From Puniceicoccales bacterium (GTDB lineage: Bacteria > Verrucomicrobiota > Verrucomicrobiia > Opitutales > JAIRKQ01): a DNA stretch of 12,337 nt. Under the pieces are notes generated by a model. That model had not been told where the DNA came from and did no database searches. It saw only the letters and a list, made by a program, of their open reading frames with translations. The DNA lies in the NCBI GenBank assembly GCA_031289835.1, contig JAITOW010000025.1:1-12337 (forward strand), in the 5' to 3' direction. Positions 7,769 to 12,337 of this stretch are shown in pieces. How positions within the stretch are numbered: position 1 is the stretch's first letter; each line of letters opens with the position of its first letter. Position numbers and translations under genes: made by a program.

Positions 7769-7948
7769 GCATTTTTTATTAAAATTTACATAAAAAGTTC
7801 TATGATATTACTTTTAATAATAACAAAAATATCGAAATGCTCCGATGTAGCCGGCAAAAGAAGCAGTTGAAATGGCAATGGGAAGGTAAGGCTAAATGGG
7901 TGAAAAATTATGTTGCTATCCCTATGAATAGGAAAATTTTTCTTTTTT

Positions 7949-7978
7949 CTTGTAAGAATTTTTGGTATTTTTTACAAG
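7949..7978. repeat. 7-bp inverted repeat just upstream of the hydrogenase start
   Basis: CTTGTAA (7949-7955) and TTACAAG (7972-7978) are perfect inverted copies separated by 16 bases, ending 12 bases before the hydrogenase ATG. The same bases can be read as a -35 (TTGTAA) and -10 (TACAAG) with 17-base spacing. It may be an operator or an RNA hairpin near the ribosome binding site. It does not match the Rex consensus. Function is not established. Confidence 0.35.
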
Positions 7979-7990
7979 CTGGACTTGCAT

Positions 7991-9454
7991 ATGACATCAT
8001 CGCACTTAAGCCAAAAGAGGGAAGCACTAGTTTGTGTCATTCGGGCATTCAATGGTCAAAATTTTCCTGAAAGTGTTGACTCAATTTTGAACGAATTGGA
8101 CAGGGAGGGTTACTATGACACATGTTACCACTCCGTTCAGCATAAACATGCCATTCAGCGCGCGTTAGTCATGGCGGCATTGGGTTCTTCGGGTGAAAAT
8201 GACAGCGAAAATACTCCATTGTCAAAGTATGCCGGGATAGCCTTGGAGCGCACGGAACCATCTTCACCGCCACTTGCGGTGCTTGGCTGTGCGTGCAACG
8301 GCTGTGAACCAAGCCATATTTGCGTCCCCGATCTGTGCCAAAATTGTGTCACAAAACCATGCGTGGCGGCGTGTCGCTTTGATGCAATCCACAATGCTGG
8401 CAAAAAATCAGTTATCAATGTGCAGTGTTGCAAGAAGTGCAGGGCCTGTTTGCGGGGTTGCCCCTACGGAGCCATCTCAGAAACGGTTGTTCCCTGTGAG
8501 CACGTTTGCCCAGTCGATGCCATTAGCAAAGACGAGCGGGGGCGTGCGGTAATCGACTTCGATAAATGTATCCGCTGCGGAAAATGTATGGCGGCCTGCC
8601 CCTTCGAAGCCATACAAGTTCGGAGCCAGGTCATCGACGTGCTCAAGGCAATTAAAGCCAAAAAAAAGGTCATTGCACTGGTAGCGCCGGCATTGTTTGG
8701 GCAGTTTCGATGCACCGCTGGACAATTGCACACTGCAATGAAAAAAATCGGCTTCTCTTTTGTCTACGAAGTTGCAATTGGTGCGGAATCGACGTCATTC
8801 CATGAAGCCAAGGATTTGAAAGAGAAGCTTGGGAAGGGCGAAAAATTTATGACAACATCCTGCTGTGCCGCTTACAACAACTTGGTCAGCAAGCACATCA
8901 GTGAAATGAGGCCGTTTGTTTCCACCGCGGGAACGCCACTTTTTTACACCGCGGAATACGTTCGGCGGGAACACCCGGATAGCGTTCTTATTTTTATCAG
9001 CCCATGCTTGGCAAAATATGAGGAAGCGTTTGCCAATGAAAATGTTGGCTATATTCTAAATTTCGGAGAGATAGATGCGCTCTTTGAAGCGTTTGCGATT
9101 GTTGCTGGAGAGTGTGCCGAAGAGAAGTTTGCCTATGATTCAGCCCGAGAAACGAGGGAATTTTCGTTGAGTGGGGGAGTTTCACGGGCCGTTCAGAGCG
9201 TATTGGATGGCAACGGCACAAAGGTGGAATTTGCAACTATCAATGGACTTGATCGGGAAACTGTGAAGGATTTGAAACGCTTCGCAAAAGCAGGAGAATG
9301 CGATAGGGGAACCGTGTTGGAAGTGATGTCATGTCAGGGGGGATGCGTTGGAGGTGGACTGACCTGTTGCCCGGTCGCTGCTGCAACGAGACAGGTAAAA
9401 AAATACGGCGACGATGGAACATCTTTGTCCGATAAAAAGGAAAGGGGTTCTTGA
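7991..9454 (+). CDS. [FeFe] hydrogenase, monomeric ferredoxin-type (group B-like)
   Basis: This 487-residue protein has an N-terminal iron-sulfur region and a C-terminal H-cluster domain. About sixteen Cys in ferredoxin-like spacings lie between 116 and 203, including CKKCRACLRGCP at 147-158 and CIRCGKCMAACP at 193-204, enough for several [4Fe-4S] clusters. The three H-cluster motifs are present: TSCCAAY (L1, 289-295), SPCLAKYEE (L2, 337-345) and EVMSCQGGC (L3, 444-452), giving Cys291, Cys339, Cys448 and Cys452 as ligands. L1 has Ala where many family members have Pro. It likely evolves H2 from reduced ferredoxin in the cytoplasm of a strict anaerobe. The maturases HydE, HydF and HydG are not in this window. 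The ATG at 7991 is preferred, with GGA at 7981-7983; a TTG lies two codons upstream. The group B assignment is tentative. Confidence 0.88.
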   Translation: MTSSHLSQKREALVCVIRAFNGQNFPESVDSILNELDREGYYDTCYHSVQHKHAIQRALVMAALGSSGENDSENTPLSKYAGIALERTEPSSPPLAVLGCACNGCEPSHICVPDLCQNCVTKPCVAACRFDAIHNAGKKSVINVQCCKKCRACLRGCPYGAISETVVPCEHVCPVDAISKDERGRAVIDFDKCIRCGKCMAACPFEAIQVRSQVIDVLKAIKAKKKVIALVAPALFGQFRCTAGQLHTAMKKIGFSFVYEVAIGAESTSFHEAKDLKEKLGKGEKFMTTSCCAAYNNLVSKHISEMRPFVSTAGTPLFYTAEYVRREHPDSVLIFISPCLAKYEEAFANENVGYILNFGEIDALFEAFAIVAGECAEEKFAYDSARETREFSLSGGVSRAVQSVLDGNGTKVEFATINGLDRETVKDLKRFAKAGECDRGTVLEVMSCQGGCVGGGLTCCPVAAATRQVKKYGDDGTSLSDKKERGS

Positions 9455-9494
9455 CTTTGGGATAAAATTGGATAGACTATCGTTGAATCAAATT

Positions 9495-9500
9495 AGGAGA
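9495..9500 (+). promoter_or_regulatory. ribosome binding site that fixes the aldehyde dehydrogenase start
   Basis: AGGAGA sits just before ATG 9504. This favours 9504 over the in-frame ATG at 9414, which lies inside the hydrogenase gene. The resulting N-terminus lines up with that of E. coli AdhE to within one residue. Confidence 0.65.
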
Positions 9501-9503
9501 CTT

Positions 9504-10856
9504 ATGGCAAGTAACGAAACATCAGATTGGGACTTGGACGTCCTTATACAAAAAGCTATGGACGCGCAGAGGATTTACGCTGCATTTTCACAGGAACAGG
9601 TGGATGAAATTTTCAGAGCTGCGGCCTCTGCTGCCGGTGAAAAAAGTTTCGAATTGGCGGAAATGGCAGTCAATGAAACCGGCATGGGTGTAGTCAAAGA
9701 CAAAGTTACGAAAAATAAATTTGCGGCGGAATTTATCTATGACAGGTATAAAAACGAAAAAACTTGCGGTGTCATTTCCTACGATCCGAGTAGACGTTTA
9801 AAAATTGTTGCTGACCCGGTTGGACTGATAGCCGCAGTTACGCCGACGACAAATCCCACATCAACGGCGATTTTTAAGACATTGCTCGCATTGAAGACAC
9901 GGAATGGAATTATCTTTTCTCCGCACCCGAGGGCAAAAAAATGCACCACTGCGGCGGCCAAAATTGTACTCGATGCGGCGGTCAGGGCGGGAGCTCCGCA
10001 GGGCATCATCGCTTGGATTGGCGAGCCAACATTGGAGTTGACCAATGCATTGATACAGCATCATCTAATTCAACTTATTCTGGCAACGGGTGGCCCTGGA
10101 ATGGTCAAAGCGGCATATTCCAGCGGAAGGCCTTCCATTGGTGTGGGATCTGGAAACGCTCCAGCCATCATCGATGAAACGGCGGATATACCGGCAGCAG
10201 TTTCTGCGATTCTCCTGAGTAAGACGTTCGACAATGGCGTGATTTGCGCTTCCGAACAGTCCATAGTCGCGGTGGCTAGCGTCTATGGCACCGTGAAAGC
10301 TGAATTGACAACCCAAGGTGCGTACGTCCTCAATGAAGAAGAATCGGCAAAGGTCGGGAAAATAATCTTAAATGAAAAGGGTGCCGTCAACGCAGCCATT
10401 GCTGGTCAAAGCGCCCATGCCATCGGAAAATTGGCGGGCATTGATGTGCCAGCAAACACGCGGGTGCTTATTAGTGAAGAAGAATCCTGCACCGCTGAAA
10501 ACCCATACGCCCACGAAAAATTGTCGCCAATTTTAGCCTTCTTCAAGGCAAAAAATTTTGAAGAAGCCGTCGACATAGGTGTGAAGCTGACATCACTTGG
10601 GGGCTTGGGTCACACGTCCGTGCTTCATACGAACACGGAAAATCAGCAAAGAGTTGACCATTTTGCGCTGAAAATGCCGACCGGAAGGGTCCTCATAAAC
10701 GCACCAGCATCCCAGGGAGCAATAGGCCTGTGCAACGACGGCATCGCACCTTCTCTGTCCATTGGCTGCGGAACATGGGGTGGCAATTCCACAAGTGAAA
10801 ACATCGGAATAAAGCACCTCTTAAACTATAAAACCGTAGCCGAAAACAGAAGCTGA
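9504..10856 (+). CDS. CoA-acylating acetaldehyde dehydrogenase, AdhE N-terminal domain as a stand-alone protein
   Basis: This 450-residue protein follows the aldehyde dehydrogenase half of E. coli AdhE almost end to end. It shares FSQEQVD near 28-34, TTNPTSTAIFK at 115-125, ATGGPGMVKAAYSSG at 194-208 and FDNGVICASEQ at 242-252, with Cys248 as the catalytic thiol (Cys246 in E. coli), and then the GGNS..EN.G.KHL..KTVA end. It stops there, so the iron-dependent alcohol dehydrogenase half is absent. The expected reaction is acetyl-CoA + NADH to acetaldehyde + CoA + NAD+, reversible. It begins 49 bases after the hydrogenase stop and is probably co-transcribed, linking two ways of disposing of electrons in fermentation. 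A separate alcohol dehydrogenase would be needed to make ethanol. A longer reading from ATG 9414 is less likely, because it overlaps the hydrogenase gene by 41 bases. Confidence 0.92.
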   Translation: MASNETSDWDLDVLIQKAMDAQRIYAAFSQEQVDEIFRAAASAAGEKSFELAEMAVNETGMGVVKDKVTKNKFAAEFIYDRYKNEKTCGVISYDPSRRLKIVADPVGLIAAVTPTTNPTSTAIFKTLLALKTRNGIIFSPHPRAKKCTTAAAKIVLDAAVRAGAPQGIIAWIGEPTLELTNALIQHHLIQLILATGGPGMVKAAYSSGRPSIGVGSGNAPAIIDETADIPAAVSAILLSKTFDNGVICASEQSIVAVASVYGTVKAELTTQGAYVLNEEESAKVGKIILNEKGAVNAAIAGQSAHAIGKLAGIDVPANTRVLISEEESCTAENPYAHEKLSPILAFFKAKNFEEAVDIGVKLTSLGGLGHTSVLHTNTENQQRVDHFALKMPTGRVLINAPASQGAIGLCNDGIAPSLSIGCGTWGGNSTSENIGIKHLLNYKTVAENRS

Positions 10857-11002
10857 GCCTGGGGTCGTCTTTTTGACAAGTGGACGTCAATCGAAAAGTG
10901 CAAGATACTAAAAATACCTGCCTTAGCTCGAATTTTTCTTGCAAGTTCAGGTTGAACAAGTAGAGCCTTCTTGTTGAAAAAGTTTTAAAGGGGAGAAAAT
11001 AA
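10857..11002. other. intergenic leader before the lipase-like locus
   Basis: This 146-base spacer holds a perfect TTGACA at 10873-10878 without a good -10 at normal spacing. It also holds a small hairpin at 10955-10975 (AACAAGTAG against CTTCTTGTT, one mismatch, three-base loop) just before the ribosome binding site. The hairpin has no U-tract, so it is not a classic terminator. The in-frame stretch after the aldehyde dehydrogenase stop stays open to about 10958 but does not resemble AdhE. Confidence 0.45.
10988..10995 (+). promoter_or_regulatory. strong ribosome binding site (AAGGGGAG)
   Basis: AAGGGGAG lies 7 bases before ATG 11003. It is among the best Shine-Dalgarno matches in the window, and supports active translation from this start even though the frame breaks 450 bases later. 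Confidence 0.7.
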
Positions 11003-11455
11003 ATGGAAAGTAATGGTTCGTCATTCACGGGTGATTTGCCGCAAATTGATCCGGGAAGTGTGCATTTTATGGGAGAAAATGCTAACATAACCCCAAACGT
11101 AACAGATGAAATAAATTGGGAGCAATTGCAAGCTGAAGGGGGGGATATGGGCGGCCAGAGTTTGAGTGAAAGGGTAAGTGCTATCCTTAATAAAATATGC
11201 GAATCAGCTGGAGTCCTTTTTGGCGCATGTAAAGAGTTGGTACAGCGGGCAACAGCCCCAGTATTGGTTTCCGCCCTTTTAGCATGTGTACTAGACAAAG
11301 ATGAAGCAGCAACTAAATCTCTACTCGATAAAGTCGGCTTGGGGGAGAAGATTACGCCTTATTATCAAAACGACAATACTATCCATTGTAGGTGTTTTTC
11401 TAAATGGAAATGGGATGGTCACTTCGTCCATTGTTTCTATTTATTAAATACTTAA
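11003..11455 (+). CDS. N-terminal fragment of a membrane or lipase-like protein, frame broken
   Basis: The frame encodes 150 residues with no signal peptide. It has a polar Gly/Asn/Asp-rich start (about 1-50), a helical section (SLSERVSAILNKICESAG) and a hydrophobic stretch (APVLVSALLACVL at about 86-98). The last 25 or so residues after YYQNDN are Cys-, Trp- and His-rich and unlike the rest. Meanwhile the +1 frame over the same bases reads as a hydrophobic segment (TILSIVGVFL) that leads to the lipase-like frame. The simplest reading is that the real protein continues in that frame and this stop at 11453 is out of frame. The gene may instead be a true short protein. No family is recognised for the N-terminal part. 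Confidence 0.55.
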   Translation: MESNGSSFTGDLPQIDPGSVHFMGENANITPNVTDEINWEQLQAEGGDMGGQSLSERVSAILNKICESAGVLFGACKELVQRATAPVLVSALLACVLDKDEAATKSLLDKVGLGEKITPYYQNDNTIHCRCFSKWKWDGHFVHCFYLLNT

Positions 11456-12337
11456 AGTCGCTGCAGAACAGTTCTTGCCATCGGTGATAATTGTCACCGT
11501 ACTGGCACTTTTATGGCAAGGAAAAGTACAGCCTAAAACAGCTATAAAGGTTGGCCTAGCTGCGTATGGTGCGCGGAGTATTTCGAGTCTCGCTCCGAGT
11601 TTCTATCGGCTTCCCCTTCAGGTACTTCAAGCAATACTGTCCATACTTCAAGCTATGCCCGAGGCGGTTTATGCACTTTTCGGTAAAAATGTTCTCGATG
11701 ATTTAAAAAATATAGTTGAAGAAGTTTTTAAGAAGGTAACAACATTGCAAAAACCTCAGCGCGAATATCAAAGCCTCAACGATCCCGAGTTAAAATTGGG
11801 TGATGGCGAAATGGGGGATATTTTAAGTGCCCTTGCCATTGCTGGAGGTTCCAGGGGAGACGAAGTAGTAGGCAATTACTGCGAACTGAAGGAAAGTTTG
11901 AAAAAAAGAGGATATCTTTTAGTTGAACCAGGCAAAGACTTTTTAGAAAGGATTGGCGATGCGGAGAGCAAAGAAAAGATGCGAAGATTTTTAAATGCAA
12001 TTAAGCTTAGCGAAAAACCATTTAAGTTTGAAAATGGGATAATCAAAACAGATTTTGGCATGCAAGCGACTGTGGTTTACGACCCGGACAAAAAAATGTT
12101 GCGTGTGTTTTATCACGGAACGGATTTTGACCTTACCAAAAGAGGGAGGCAAACAATTAAGGCGGATCTCAGCATTGCCACTGATCCGAATGGGCCGGGA
12201 CGGATGGCCGACGATGCAATCGAACTGGCACAACTTGCGAAAGATGCATTCGGTGACAATAGCCGGTTAAGTGGACACTCCCTGGGTGGGGGATTGTGCC
12301 AGATAGCATCTGCGCATACCGGAATACCCGGTATTTC
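11448..12337 (+). CDS. lipase-like alpha/beta hydrolase, 5' part in another frame, 3' end cut by window; possible pseudogene
   Basis: The third frame is open from 11448 to the end of the window (296 codons) after a TAA at 11445. It has a hydrophobic segment (PSVIIVTVLALLW), a helical middle section, and then the signs of a class 3-type lipase or phospholipase: FYHGTDFDL at 12108-12134, where HGT fits the oxyanion region, and GHSLGGG at 12273-12293 with the nucleophile Ser codon at 12279-12281. The Asp and His of the triad would lie beyond the window. No start codon with a ribosome binding site was found: the first candidates are TTG 11475, GTG 11484 and ATG 11655, all without Shine-Dalgarno. 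That supports its being the continuation of the gene begun at 11003 after a frame break. Lipases of this kind are common effectors in host-associated bacteria, but that role is inference here. Confidence 0.62.
   Translation, partial: MLKVAAEQFLPSVIIVTVLALLWQGKVQPKTAIKVGLAAYGARSISSLAPSFYRLPLQVLQAILSILQAMPEAVYALFGKNVLDDLKNIVEEVFKKVTTLQKPQREYQSLNDPELKLGDGEMGDILSALAIAGGSRGDEVVGNYCELKESLKKRGYLLVEPGKDFLERIGDAESKEKMRRFLNAIKLSEKPFKFENGIIKTDFGMQATVVYDPDKKMLRVFYHGTDFDLTKRGRQTIKADLSIATDPNGPGRMADDAIELAQLAKDAFGDNSRLSGHSLGGGLCQIASAHTGIPGI

Larger units (their letters stand above)
7713..7990. other. AT-rich divergent intergenic region
   Basis: These 278 bases separate the leftward nuclease gene from the rightward hydrogenase gene and should hold both promoters. 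An ATG-started frame from 7837 crosses into the hydrogenase gene in another frame; it has no ribosome binding site and no recognisable domain, so it is not called. No tRNA or terminator was seen. Confidence 0.6.

Noticed and set aside
7837..8070. Small + strand frame in the divergent spacer (77 codons)
   Set aside because: It has no ribosome binding site or known domain and overlaps the hydrogenase coding region in another frame.
9414..9503. Earlier ATG for the aldehyde dehydrogenase
   Set aside because: It lies inside the hydrogenase gene without a ribosome binding site; ATG 9504 has AGGAGA and matches the AdhE N-terminus.
10854..10958. Readthrough of the TGA at the end of the aldehyde dehydrogenase gene into an alcohol dehydrogenase half
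   Set aside because: The frame stays open for about 33 codons, but the sequence does not resemble the AdhE linker or alcohol dehydrogenase domain, and no selenocysteine-type structure is evident.
10955..10975. Hairpin after the aldehyde dehydrogenase as a terminator
   Set aside because: The stem is short with a mismatch and is followed by an A-rich stretch, not a T-run; kept only as part of the intergenic description.
10693..11298. Long open frame on the - strand (201 codons)
   Set aside because: It lies across the end of the well-supported aldehyde dehydrogenase gene and the start of the next gene, shows no domain, and fits a shadow of the + strand reading.
1..12337. tRNA, rRNA, CRISPR arrays, transposases or long direct repeats
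   Set aside because: No tRNA-like cloverleaf, regularly spaced repeats or transposase motif were seen on reading both strands; a tool search could still find weak ones.

Overview
The window reads as bacterial chromosome with three parts. The first (1-5883) is the late part of a division and cell-wall (dcw) cluster: a LysM-repeat protein cut by the window start, FtsW, one long open frame carrying MurG, MurC and MurB in series, and Ddl. All four are on the + strand and are joined by overlapping or touching stop/start codons, so they are probably one translationally coupled operon. Together they supply UDP-MurNAc, UDP-MurNAc-L-Ala, D-Ala-D-Ala and lipid II, and polymerise glycan at the septum. 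The usual neighbours after ddl (ftsQ, ftsA, ftsZ) do not follow.

The second part (5884-7990) is accessory: a secreted NodB-type polysaccharide deacetylase on +, then a convergent - strand gene for a cysteine-rich protein with an A-HH (HNH/endonuclease VII superfamily) nuclease domain, then a 278-base AT-rich divergent spacer.

The third part (7991-12337) starts with a fermentation pair: a monomeric ferredoxin-type [FeFe] hydrogenase and a stand-alone acylating aldehyde dehydrogenase equal to the N-terminal half of AdhE. After a 146-base spacer comes a locus that begins with a strong ribosome binding site, breaks frame, and continues in another frame into a lipase-like alpha/beta hydrolase domain (GHSLGGG) that runs off the window.

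The organism looks like an anaerobic, fermentative, AT-rich, host- or protist-associated bacterium. The order LysM protein-ftsW-murG-murC-murB-ddl fits Verrucomicrobiota of the Opitutae type, but that is inference from gene order and not a database result. The nuclease-domain and lipase-domain proteins are the kind of gene often seen as toxins or effectors in symbionts.

The most unusual observation is the single-frame MurG-MurC-MurB trifunctional protein. Its MurC domain is also internally shortened, in a stretch that normally holds two Asn residues conserved across Mur ligases. Other points are a Ddl with Leu in place of the usual HGxxGEDG histidine, a deacetylase lacking one metal-site histidine, and the broken lipase-like gene. 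No tRNA, rRNA, CRISPR array or insertion sequence was recognised.
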